Origin: Candidatus Cloacimonadota bacterium
Lineage (GTDB): Bacteria; Cloacimonadota; Cloacimonadia; Cloacimonadales; TCS61
Assembly: GCA_030445745.1 (NCBI GenBank)
Contig: JASUTE010000002.1
Span: 143,655-207,654, forward strand
Reading direction: 5' to 3'
DNA length: 64,000 bases
Part shown: positions 54,979 through 63,780 of the stretch, in pieces
Position numbering within the stretch: the stretch's first letter is position 1
Layout: the number at the start of each line of letters is the position of its first letter
The notes under the pieces: model-generated
Databases searched by the model: none
What the model was told of the DNA's origin: nothing
Seen by the model: only the letters and a program-made list of their open reading frames with translations
Made by a program: the position numbers and the translations under genes

Positions 54979-57900
54979 ATGAAACTAGTAGATATGAAAA
55001 AGATAAGAAAAATTGGAGAAGGTGCTTTTGCTCAGGTTTGGCTGATGCAAAAGCAAAGTGGAGAAAAGGTAGTAGTAAAACATTTTCAAAAAGACCACAT
55101 AGAGCAGGCTAGAAGAGAGTATCTCTTCCTTAAAACTGTGGCTTCTGCTCAGGTCGTGCAGGTTTATGGCTTTAACGAAGAGCAGGGGCAGCTAGAGCTG
55201 GAATATGTTTCTGGAGAAAAGCCAGAGCCATTTTCCAATCCGGCAAAGCACTCTGTTTGGATGACCCATCTGGCTTCGGTAATTTCCAAGATACATTCGT
55301 ATGGAATTTGTTACAACGACCTGAAACCAGATAATGTGATCGATCGGGAAGGCAAACCAGTGCTGATAGATTTTGGTTTAGCAACTCCTGCTAGATATCA
55401 AGATGGAATCTTTCGGGGTAGTCTGGGCTATGCAGCTCCCGAAAAGATATTTTTCCAAACAAATTCGCAAGCAGCCGATGTTTTTAGCTGGGCGCTTTTA
55501 TATATTTATCTAATTTCAGGAAATTTGCCAGCAGAAGATTTGGGTTTAGAAGTTTATAAAGAACTCTTGCAAGATGACGAGAAGTGGCAGAGCTATTTTA
55601 AAAAATATATAGATAATAAGCTGATCGTTAGCTGTTTGGCTCTGGAGCCTAGGAAGCGGCCCTCCATGGCAGAAGTAACTTATGAGCTGGCTCGGGAAAA
55701 TAATTTGGATTTGGAATATTTGGAAGAAGAGCTTGTAAGCAACAAACTGTTTGATGCTCAACATGAAGCGGTGAGACAACTAACTGAAACCGGCAGATTG
55801 AATTATGATAATGCCGATGAAATCGATAAAATATTGGATAGAGCTGTGTTGTGGGCAGAGTCTACTCGGAAAAGAGCTGTAATTTTAAAAGAAACAGACT
55901 ATGTTTGGCAGCCAGAGTTATTTTTTGGTGAGATATCTGAAGAAAAGATAGCCGAGGATGAAATTGAGCAATTATTACAGGCATCAGCTTCCCAAATTAT
56001 TTTGGTACGCGATGACCCGCAAATTCGCACAGAACTTTTTGATAAATTAGCAGCTAAAAAGGAATTTTGGCAACTGCAAAAAGCAAATTATAGCGATTTG
56101 GGAAATGTAAGCCAAGCTGAGATGAAAACTTTTGCTGACCAGCATCAGATAGAAGTTGGGCTTGAAGATTACCAACCAGCTCGGCCCGGTTTCGCTAGAA
56201 TCTGGTTACAAAGCAAAATAGGTGTATATGCGTCAGCTTCCCAACAAACAAAAGATCTTATCCTTATTCTTTCTCGAATGTCTGCTCCATTACCGCTTAG
56301 TTTATTGCAAGAAATTGCTAAGGATAACTCTTTGGGGGAAGTTCTAGCTCAGCCAGAGGTTAGTTTTCAGGGAGATGCTATAATCTATACAGGCCAGCCG
56401 GTTTCCGGTGAGTTGAACTTAAAATTTGCCAATGAATTATACGATTTAGCTCAAAAGCATAAAGAAATTAAAACAGCTATGCAACTGGCCTTTTTACTGG
56501 GTGAAAAACAGCAGGCATTGGAATTACTTCAGGAAAATATTGAAAATTATATTCAGCTTGAGTATTACAATTCAGCCTACCAGACTTTACAGGTTATGAA
56601 AGCAAAATTGGGAGATTTACCGTTAAATCTGCAGAAAAAAGAGGCTTTTCTTTTGCGCAAACAGGGGAAGTTGGAAGCTGCTTTAAATTGCTATGAAGCA
56701 ATAGAAGTGGATGATAAAGACATGCAATTTGCAGTTTTGGCAGCAGATAAAGCAGTGGTTTTGCAGGAATTAGGAAGATTGGCAGAGGCAGCTGAGATTT
56801 ACAAAAATCTACTGCAAATTTTTAAGGAAAATAACAAAAATAAGGATTATTTGCGTACATTGAACAATTTGGGAGTGGTTGAAGTTCAGGATAATAATTT
56901 TGCTGGTGCTCAGAAAACTTTTTTGCAGCTTTTGGAAACAGCTCAAAACTACAGCGATAAACAATTTATCACTATGGCACATTTGAATTTGGCAGATGTG
57001 TTTTTACGCCAGGCTGAATGGAAACGCAGCTTACTGCAGGCGCAAACCGCTGCCGAACTAGGTGCAAAGTTTGGGAAAAAGAACATTGAAATTTGGGCAC
57101 AAATATATGGAATGCAGGCGCAATGGGGTTTAGGTAAATTCGAGCTTCTGCCCCAAATTATTGAGAAATTGATTGAAGATGAACAACTGCAGGAAAATGC
57201 ACAGTTATACTGCAGTCTACTGATTACCAGCTTGAATATAGCAGCAGCTTTAGAGGAAAAGTTGAGTGAAAAAATATATGAAATTATTAATACCCGGCAA
57301 TTCCAGTTAACTCCTGATGAAAAGGTGGAGATTTTCTGGTATTCTATTCGTACCCAAAATTACTATCAGGCCAATCAGCTTATAGAGCAGCTTCCCAATA
57401 GCTACCTGCAAGATTTGGCGGCAGCTTTACTGAGTTCCCAACAGGAGCAGGTTTTACAAAAATTGCAAGACCTGGCCTTGCAAAACGATATTTTTTTGCT
57501 GTTGAATACAGCTTTTCAAATCATGCAGAGTGGGCTAGTAGATAAAATTAAGTTTTGGCCAGAAATTAACAAATATGAGCAGCTTCACTCGTTTGCTCCT
57601 TTCCAACTTATAAAAAAAGAAACACAAGTGGCTTCCCCCAAAGCGGGTATGGATATGCTTTGGGAAATTATCTCGAAAATACACAGTAACGAAACTTTCC
57701 AAAATACCATGCAGACAGTTTTGGCAGGCATTATTAAAATAGGAAAATTGCAAAGGGCAGTCTTTTTTGCTTTTCAAGAAGATAATATAGAACCTGTGGT
57801 GGGATTAAACTCGGAGTTAGAATCTATCGACATGGAAACGCTTTCGATAAGTACTACAATTCTGCAGGAAACGCTGAAATTGGGTGAAACTAGATATTTT

Positions 57901-59127
57901 TATGACCTGCAGGAAGATATTCCTTTCGATATCCATTCCAGCATTTTTGGGCTAGGTTTAAGAACAGCTGTGTGCTATCCGTTGATTGTTAACAACAGGA
58001 TAGAAGGTGTAATTTATGCCGATACTACTAACGATCGGAGGTTTGATGAAGTAGAACAGAATCTACTGCAAACCGTTTTTGCGCAAGCTAAAATAGCTTT
58101 GGAAAAAACAAAGAAGATAGAAAATTTGAAAACTCAACAACAACGTAGTTTACCTGATAACCAAATTTTCCCAGAAATTATTGGAAATAGCAAAGAGATG
58201 CAACAAATTTATGAAGTTATGAAAACTGTGGGCGAACATAACGTAAATGTGTTGATAACCGGTCCTACTGGGAGCGGTAAGGAGTTAATTGCCAGAGCGT
58301 TGCATAACGAATATAACGCTGAAGCACCTTTTATCCCTGTTAATTGTGCTGCTATTCCTGAAAACTTGCTGGAGAGCGAGCTTTTTGGCTATGCAAAAGG
58401 AGCTTTTACTGGTGCCGACCGCAATCGCAAAGGTAAAATAGAAGCTGCGCATGGCGGAACACTGTTTTTAGATGAAATAGCCGAATTACCTGCTGTGCTA
58501 CAGGCTAAATTGCTACGAGTGCTACAAGAAAGAGTAATCACACCACTTGGCTCCAACCAAGAAATTCCAATCTCTATTCGACTTATTTGTGCTACAAACC
58601 AAGATATCGAAGCAATGGTGGAAAAAGGGAGCTTTCGCCAGGATCTCTTCTATCGTATCAACGTGGTTTCTATAAAAATGCCTCCATTAAAGGATAGAAA
58701 AGATGACATTTTGCCGTTAGCAGAATATTTTCTGCAAAGATATAACAAAAAGTTCGGCAAAAATATTAAATCAATTTCCAACGATTCTGCTCGCTTGCTT
58801 TTGAATCATAATTGGCCTGGCAATGTACGGCAACTGGAAAATTTGGTGGAAAAGGCAGTGCTGATGTCCTCGGGTGATTTTCTGGAAGTGCAGAATTTAC
58901 TCAAAACCGATAACCTGAAACTCTTCTCTGCCGATGAGCCAATCCCCTCTGATTGGCAGGAGTATAAAAAATATCGCAAAAGATTCGTTGACCAGCTGGA
59001 CAGGCGTTTTGCAAAAAAAATAATCACGGAAAATAATGGTAATATTCACCGTGCCAGCCAGCAAGCTCATATTCCCCGTCCCCAAATCTACCGCATACTT
59101 AACAAAAAAGTTACAGAGAAACAATAA
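54979..59127 (+). CDS. fused Ser/Thr protein kinase - TPR - GAF - sigma-54 activator (enhancer-binding protein)
   Basis: This protein has about 1,382 residues from the chosen start. In order: a Hanks-type kinase (1-260) with GEGAFAQVW, VVKHF lysine K34, catalytic D114 in YNDLKPDNV (non-RD), DFG D131 and APE. Then a long helical TPR-like region (about 560-760) and a GAF-like domain (about 890-1045). A sigma-54 AAA+ domain (about 1085-1310) follows, with Walker A GPTGSGKE and the sigma-54-contacting GAFTGA (about 1141). A Fis-type helix-turn-helix closes it (HRASQQAHIPRPQIYRIL). It should open promoters bound by sigma-54 RNA polymerase. The ORF track starts at 54805 inside the divergent lipoprotein gene. 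A TTG at 54958 with AAGAGGTGGGG upstream is an alternative start. A consensus sigma-54 promoter lies 209 bases after the stop. Confidence 0.9.
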   Translation: MKLVDMKKIRKIGEGAFAQVWLMQKQSGEKVVVKHFQKDHIEQARREYLFLKTVASAQVVQVYGFNEEQGQLELEYVSGEKPEPFSNPAKHSVWMTHLASVISKIHSYGICYNDLKPDNVIDREGKPVLIDFGLATPARYQDGIFRGSLGYAAPEKIFFQTNSQAADVFSWALLYIYLISGNLPAEDLGLEVYKELLQDDEKWQSYFKKYIDNKLIVSCLALEPRKRPSMAEVTYELARENNLDLEYLEEELVSNKLFDAQHEAVRQLTETGRLNYDNADEIDKILDRAVLWAESTRKRAVILKETDYVWQPELFFGEISEEKIAEDEIEQLLQASASQIILVRDDPQIRTELFDKLAAKKEFWQLQKANYSDLGNVSQAEMKTFADQHQIEVGLEDYQPARPGFARIWLQSKIGVYASASQQTKDLILILSRMSAPLPLSLLQEIAKDNSLGEVLAQPEVSFQGDAIIYTGQPVSGELNLKFANELYDLAQKHKEIKTAMQLAFLLGEKQQALELLQENIENYIQLEYYNSAYQTLQVMKAKLGDLPLNLQKKEAFLLRKQGKLEAALNCYEAIEVDDKDMQFAVLAADKAVVLQELGRLAEAAEIYKNLLQIFKENNKNKDYLRTLNNLGVVEVQDNNFAGAQKTFLQLLETAQNYSDKQFITMAHLNLADVFLRQAEWKRSLLQAQTAAELGAKFGKKNIEIWAQIYGMQAQWGLGKFELLPQIIEKLIEDEQLQENAQLYCSLLITSLNIAAALEEKLSEKIYEIINTRQFQLTPDEKVEIFWYSIRTQNYYQANQLIEQLPNSYLQDLAAALLSSQQEQVLQKLQDLALQNDIFLLLNTAFQIMQSGLVDKIKFWPEINKYEQLHSFAPFQLIKKETQVASPKAGMDMLWEIISKIHSNETFQNTMQTVLAGIIKIGKLQRAVFFAFQEDNIEPVVGLNSELESIDMETLSISTTILQETLKLGETRYFYDLQEDIPFDIHSSIFGLGLRTAVCYPLIVNNRIEGVIYADTTNDRRFDEVEQNLLQTVFAQAKIALEKTKKIENLKTQQQRSLPDNQIFPEIIGNSKEMQQIYEVMKTVGEHNVNVLITGPTGSGKELIARALHNEYNAEAPFIPVNCAAIPENLLESELFGYAKGAFTGADRNRKGKIEAAHGGTLFLDEIAELPAVLQAKLLRVLQERVITPLGSNQEIPISIRLICATNQDIEAMVEKGSFRQDLFYRINVVSIKMPPLKDRKDDILPLAEYFLQRYNKKFGKNIKSISNDSARLLLNHNWPGNVRQLENLVEKAVLMSSGDFLEVQNLLKTDNLKLFSADEPIPSDWQEYKKYRKRFVDQLDRRFAKKIITENNGNIHRASQQAHIPRPQIYRILNKKVTEKQ

Positions 59128-59335
59128 AGATACATATCTATTTAAATCCTATTTGCTTCAGAGTTGGCTCGGTATTATTTGCAAAAAGAGCGAGTATTTG
59201 AGTGATAAACGTTTCAATAATGTAACAGACAGTTGAACTCACTTTTTATTAATTTTGTGAAATTAAAACGATATTAATCCCTTATCCAAGGGCTATAAGC
59301 GCTTTCTTAAAAAATTATTGCCTGTAATGATGGGT
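59128..59335. other. intergenic region upstream of the sigma-54 promoter, with candidate activator site
   Basis: I see no gene here. At 59279-59299 two overlapping inverted repeats occur, CCCTT-ATCC-AAGGG and CTTAT-N9-ATAAG, followed by AAGCGCTT (a palindrome). They lie about 65-85 bases upstream of the predicted transcription start, where enhancer-binding proteins commonly bind. This is inference. Confidence 0.4.
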
Positions 59336-59352
59336 TTGGCACGCTGATTGCT
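59336..59352 (+). promoter_or_regulatory. sigma-54 (RpoN) -24/-12 promoter
   Basis: TTGGCACG-CTGA-TTGCT matches the consensus YTGGCACG-N4-TTGCW at every defined position, with GG and GC 12 bases apart. It lies 38 bases before the ATG of the following secreted protein gene. I saw no other match of this quality in the window by eye. Confidence 0.9.
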
Positions 59353-59390
59353 CTATATTTTGCTAAATCGATTAAATTTAGGAGGAAATT

Positions 59391-61829
59391 ATGAAACGAT
59401 TAATGATTTTGTTAGCAGTTCTGGCAACATTTGCACTCTCTGCTGCAACTATTTCAGGTAATGTTACTACAGAACTTCCCGATAGTGTTCTTACGGTTAC
59501 TGCTCTACAACCAGGCAATCCACAGGGACATGTAAGCGTGGAAGTAGAAGACGGTACTTATGTTATCGAGGAATTGGAATTGGGAACTTATTATGTTAAG
59601 TTAGAAGCATTAGGAGCTCATCTTTTTTATGATGGAGTTTTGTTCATGGAAGATGCAACTCCTATCGAACTAACAGAAGCAAATCCCCAGGCGAGTGAGA
59701 TTAATTTTAATTTAGAAACTCCAGAATTGGGAGCAATAATTGGTAATGTTATGGGATGTGGGAGTTGTCCGGAGGGACCTCCGAGCGGCAGCGTGAAACT
59801 TTATGATATGCTACCTTCCGAAGCAGGAGCAGAAGCGATTGCAGAATATGAATTAGAAACTACTCATTATGCCTTTACAGAATTAGAATTTGGAACTTAT
59901 TATGTTGGGCTTTTCTGGGAAGGCCAGGATCCAATTTATTATGAAGATACTGCTGATCCAGCTTTAGCGACAGCCATTGAATTGAGTATAGAAAATCCAG
60001 TAGCTCACGAAATCAATTTCGATTTGGGTGAAACACCCGAACTTGGCATGATTGCAGGATTTGTAGATGGCGTTATGATGCCAAATAGCTATACAGTTGC
60101 ACTTTACGATCAATTGCCAGTAGAGCCAGAGATTGAACCAGTAGCTGAAGATAATGTAAATGGACACCACTATGCATTCCATAATATTGAATTTGGAACA
60201 TACTACCTTAAATGTTACCACGAAGATGGTGAAGTACAATACTATGATATGCAGGAAGATCCTAATAACGCAACTGCTGTAGAAGTAAATGTAGAAAATC
60301 CAGTAGCACTGGGAATCAACTTTGCTATGGAAGGTAATTTTTCAGGAAGCGGTACAATAACAGGTATGGTAACCGATCAGAATGCCGAACCTATCTTTGA
60401 AGCTGTTGTACATTTACATCGTGTGAATAATGGTGGCAACCAGGGAGGGATGCCAAATTTCCCTCATGTAGCTTTAACCGCAGAAAACGGTATATATTCC
60501 TTAGAGAATATCCCAGCCGGAGAATATTACGTAAAAGTGACTAAGGATGGGTTCTTCCCTGAGTTTTATGAAGAAGCTTCACATTGGCAAGATGCTACTA
60601 TAATCACCATAGAAGATGATTCTGAATTAACCATAGATTTCAGTTTAGATAGCTTAGCGTTCTATCAACTCAGCGGAGTTGTTTTAGATGCTGCTGGAAA
60701 TCCACTAGAGGGAACTGTCGTATTTGCCAAAGGTTCAAATTGCCAAAATCCAGGTAATCCGCTCAACTTGAATGGCCCTACAGCCGAAACAGATGCTGAA
60801 GGAAACTATACATTAGAATTAGCTACAGGAGATTATATTGTTGGAGCTCTAGCAATTTCAGGTGAACAGCAATCTATTCAGTTCTACGATCATAAAACAA
60901 ATCCCTTGGAAGCAGATATAGTAACTGTGGAAAGCGATTTGGAAGGTATAAATTTTGATCTTCCCGAACCTGCTTCCTATGAAAACAGTCTATCTGGTGT
61001 GGTAAGCTTGGAAGGAGAGCCAGCAGCTAATGCAGTTATTGTAGCCATGAGCTCTGATCAAACATTTGCCACTACAGTATTAGCAAATGAAAATGGCTAT
61101 TACGAATTTTCACTACCGGCAAACGAATACTACTTAGCTGCAAATGCTGAAGGTGGTTTGAATACATTCTATCCTGGTGTTATTAATTTCCAAGCAGCAG
61201 AAACAGTTGAAGTTACCGGTGTAGTTACAGATATTAATTTCGAAATCATTCCTCAAGCAGGTGGTGGATATTTTGTCGTAGATGGCTATGTGAATGATCC
61301 CAATGGGCAGCCGGTTTACAATACAACAGTTAGCTTTACCGATGCCTATGGCAATGTGGTAGCAACAGCAACAACCGATGCTAGTGGCTATTACGAAACT
61401 GCAGAGCTATCTGTAGGTGAAATAGAAGGATTAGCAACCAAAGTCTTCTATGAATCTGATACCGAAACAATGGAAGTTTATGGCAATACTACGGTAGATT
61501 TCACTATTGAACCTATGGAACAACTGAGCAATGAAGGTACTCCAGATTTACCTAATAAAATAGCAACCCACAACTACCCTAATCCTTTCAATCCAACTAC
61601 CACAATTAGCTTCAATATTCCACAGCAAACCAATGTAAATGTTACTGTTTACAATGTGAAAGGTGAAAAAGTTAAAACCCTGGTTAATTCAGCTCTAAAC
61701 TCAGGTACTCATACTGTTGTTTGGGATGGCGAAGATGATAACCAAAATGCAGTAGCCAGCGGAGTTTATTTCTACAAAGTTAGAACTGAGAACTCTACGG
61801 CTGTTAAAAAGATAATGATGATCAAATAG
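59391..61829 (+). CDS. large secreted carboxypeptidase-regulatory/SdrD-B-like repeat protein with sorting domain
   Basis: This 812-residue exported protein has a signal peptide (MKRLMILLAVLATFALSAA). The body is built of beta-sandwich repeats. Three units of ~95 residues share a motif around ELEFGTYYV/IEFGTYYLK followed by an ENP..A..INF segment. Then come three or four carboxypeptidase-regulatory-like units (GxxTxxxGxYxLxxxPAGEYYV). The C-terminus is a sorting domain (YPNPFNPTTTISF at about 729, then VYNVKGEKVKTL, GVYFYKV, KKIMMIK). It is probably displayed at the cell surface by the type IX-like system. SD AGGAGG lies 6 bases before ATG, behind the sigma-54 promoter. Confidence 0.88.
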   Translation: MKRLMILLAVLATFALSAATISGNVTTELPDSVLTVTALQPGNPQGHVSVEVEDGTYVIEELELGTYYVKLEALGAHLFYDGVLFMEDATPIELTEANPQASEINFNLETPELGAIIGNVMGCGSCPEGPPSGSVKLYDMLPSEAGAEAIAEYELETTHYAFTELEFGTYYVGLFWEGQDPIYYEDTADPALATAIELSIENPVAHEINFDLGETPELGMIAGFVDGVMMPNSYTVALYDQLPVEPEIEPVAEDNVNGHHYAFHNIEFGTYYLKCYHEDGEVQYYDMQEDPNNATAVEVNVENPVALGINFAMEGNFSGSGTITGMVTDQNAEPIFEAVVHLHRVNNGGNQGGMPNFPHVALTAENGIYSLENIPAGEYYVKVTKDGFFPEFYEEASHWQDATIITIEDDSELTIDFSLDSLAFYQLSGVVLDAAGNPLEGTVVFAKGSNCQNPGNPLNLNGPTAETDAEGNYTLELATGDYIVGALAISGEQQSIQFYDHKTNPLEADIVTVESDLEGINFDLPEPASYENSLSGVVSLEGEPAANAVIVAMSSDQTFATTVLANENGYYEFSLPANEYYLAANAEGGLNTFYPGVINFQAAETVEVTGVVTDINFEIIPQAGGGYFVVDGYVNDPNGQPVYNTTVSFTDAYGNVVATATTDASGYYETAELSVGEIEGLATKVFYESDTETMEVYGNTTVDFTIEPMEQLSNEGTPDLPNKIATHNYPNPFNPTTTISFNIPQQTNVNVTVYNVKGEKVKTLVNSALNSGTHTVVWDGEDDNQNAVASGVYFYKVRTENSTAVKKIMMIK

Positions 61830-61831
61830 GG

Positions 61832-61870
61832 AATTATTATTCCGGCGGTTGTCTGCCGCCGGTTTCCCTT
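61832..61870 (+). terminator. hairpin between the two secreted-protein genes
   Basis: CCGGCGG and CCGCCGG pair (61842-61862), with outer GGGAA/TTCCC also able to pair. T-rich sequence follows. It may attenuate transcription into the next gene or mark a transcript end. Confidence 0.55.
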
Positions 61871-61896
61871 TATATTTTTCGTGTATAGGAGGCATC

Positions 61897-63723
61897 ATGA
61901 AGAGAATATATCTTATTTTAATTACTCTATTCTTAGCTGCCAGCAATTTGTTTGCTTTCAGCATAAGTGGAAATGTTTATGACAATAGCGAACCGCAACA
62001 AGCTATTCTGAAGCTCTACGATCAGTTTCCCTGTATGAGTGCAGAACCGGTACAACAAATAGATTCCACAGAAGATGGTTCTTATGAATTTACATTGGAA
62101 GTTTCTGGAGTTTATTATGTGGAAGCTGCTTTATTGGATAACCCCAATTTGGGAATTTTTTATGAAAATAGCCTGCAACCTATAGCAGCAACTCCTATAC
62201 ACATTCACCAGACCAATCCTGAAGTTACAGATATCGATTTTGATTTAGCGCTACTTCCCCAAGCTAATAATTCAATTTCGGGAATAGTTACCGGCAACAA
62301 TGCGACTGTTTTGACTGATGCTACCATAAAGCTGTTCATGTTGGAACCTCCTAACAATCCTCCCATGGTTACTTTTTCCAATGAAAATGGGTACTATGAA
62401 TTTGTGAGCCTGGTAGATGGAGAATACCTGATGCAGGTTCATTATCTTGGTTACCAACCCTATTTCTATGATGGAGCTATGGGTTGGCCACAAGCAGATG
62501 TAATTGTTTTGGAAGATAGCACGCAAGTTACGATCGATCCAGTGTTGACCGCCATGAATACCAATTCTGTTTGCGGTTACGTAGAAGATTTGCAGAGTGG
62601 CGAAGCTTTGGAAGGGGTAGAGATATATGCCCTCAGACAAAATGAACAAAGTAATAATCTTGTCCCTATTCCAAGTGCAGAAACTAATGCGGATGGGCAA
62701 TATTGCCTGGATCTACCAGCTGGTTTCTACCAGTTCTATGCTCAAGACCCGCAAAGTGGCGAGATTCAATTCTATCAGGACGCAGAATCACCATTAAATG
62801 GCGAGTGGGTACTTGTGAATAATGATATTAATAGTATAGATTTTGTTTTGGATACTTCAATAGACGATAATTACTCTGTTTCCGGTAAAATAACTGTTGG
62901 TAACATACCCCCCATAACACCTATTTTAGCGGTTGCAGTTTCCAGCGATGAAGATTGGGAAGATGTAACCATGACCAACAGTGCTGGGGATTATGAATTC
63001 CCCAGCTTACCGGAAGGAGAATATTATATTATGGCTTTCAGCGATCAAAATACTCCCACCTATTACCAAAATGCTATCGATTTCCAGGAAGCTGAACTCG
63101 TAACGGTAGATTCTGATATTAGTAACTTGAATATCGATGTTGAAATACCACAAGAAACAGGATATTATGAGGTTAGCGGCTATGTGAGTGACCAGGAAAA
63201 CCAACCGGTGCAAAATGCTACAGTGCTTTTCCTAGATGAAAATGGCGATGTGGCAGATTTTGCCTTCACCAATGGTTTAGGTGCATATAACAGTCCATAT
63301 TTAAGTGGTTTGAATTACACAGCGATTGCTACTAAAACTTTCTTTACTACGGATATCGAATTAGTAGCTGTTTTGGGAAACCAATCGCAGGACTTTGTTA
63401 TAAATCCAACCCAAACTTCTTATAACACGAATTCGATACCGGAAAATCCATTAGCTCTAAAAGTTTATCCTAATCCTTTTAATCCCAACACAACTATTAG
63501 TTTTAGTTTATCGGAAACAGCTTCCCAGGTGAAATTAGAGATCTATAATGTCAAAGGACAATTAGTAAAAAGTAAAATTTTCCCCTATTTGGAAGCAGGG
63601 TCGCATCACTTTACTTGGAATGCCAAAGATGCTCATGGAGATTCAATCGCTAGCGGTGTGTATCTTCTTAAAATAGCAACAGATAAGATTGTTAGCACGA
63701 AGAAGATGTTGCTACTGCAATAA
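61897..63723 (+). CDS. second secreted repeat protein with sorting domain
   Basis: This 608-residue protein is a shorter paralogue of the preceding one. It has a signal peptide (MKRIYLILITLFLAASNLFA), three or four carboxypeptidase-regulatory-like beta units (for example ISGIVTGNNATVLTDATIK and VSGYVSDQENQPVQNATVLF), and a C-terminal sorting domain (YPNPFNPNTTISF, IYNVKGQLVKS, GVYLLKI, STKKMLLLQ). The ORF track starts at 61849, but TAGGAGG lies 4 bases before the ATG at 61897, where the signal peptide begins. It is 67 bases after its neighbour, possibly in the same sigma-54 transcript. Confidence 0.88.
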   Translation: MKRIYLILITLFLAASNLFAFSISGNVYDNSEPQQAILKLYDQFPCMSAEPVQQIDSTEDGSYEFTLEVSGVYYVEAALLDNPNLGIFYENSLQPIAATPIHIHQTNPEVTDIDFDLALLPQANNSISGIVTGNNATVLTDATIKLFMLEPPNNPPMVTFSNENGYYEFVSLVDGEYLMQVHYLGYQPYFYDGAMGWPQADVIVLEDSTQVTIDPVLTAMNTNSVCGYVEDLQSGEALEGVEIYALRQNEQSNNLVPIPSAETNADGQYCLDLPAGFYQFYAQDPQSGEIQFYQDAESPLNGEWVLVNNDINSIDFVLDTSIDDNYSVSGKITVGNIPPITPILAVAVSSDEDWEDVTMTNSAGDYEFPSLPEGEYYIMAFSDQNTPTYYQNAIDFQEAELVTVDSDISNLNIDVEIPQETGYYEVSGYVSDQENQPVQNATVLFLDENGDVADFAFTNGLGAYNSPYLSGLNYTAIATKTFFTTDIELVAVLGNQSQDFVINPTQTSYNTNSIPENPLALKVYPNPFNPNTTISFSLSETASQVKLEIYNVKGQLVKSKIFPYLEAGSHHFTWNAKDAHGDSIASGVYLLKIATDKIVSTKKMLLLQ

Positions 63724-63744
63724 TAGATGCTTACCTGATTCATG

Positions 63745-63780
63745 AAAAGAGAAGAGTATAGAGGCTTTTCTCTTTTTTTT
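63745..63780 (+). terminator. terminator after the second secreted-protein gene
   Basis: AAAAGAGAA and TTCTCTTTT form a 9-base-pair stem with a 14-base loop, ending in a run of eight T. Confidence 0.75.
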
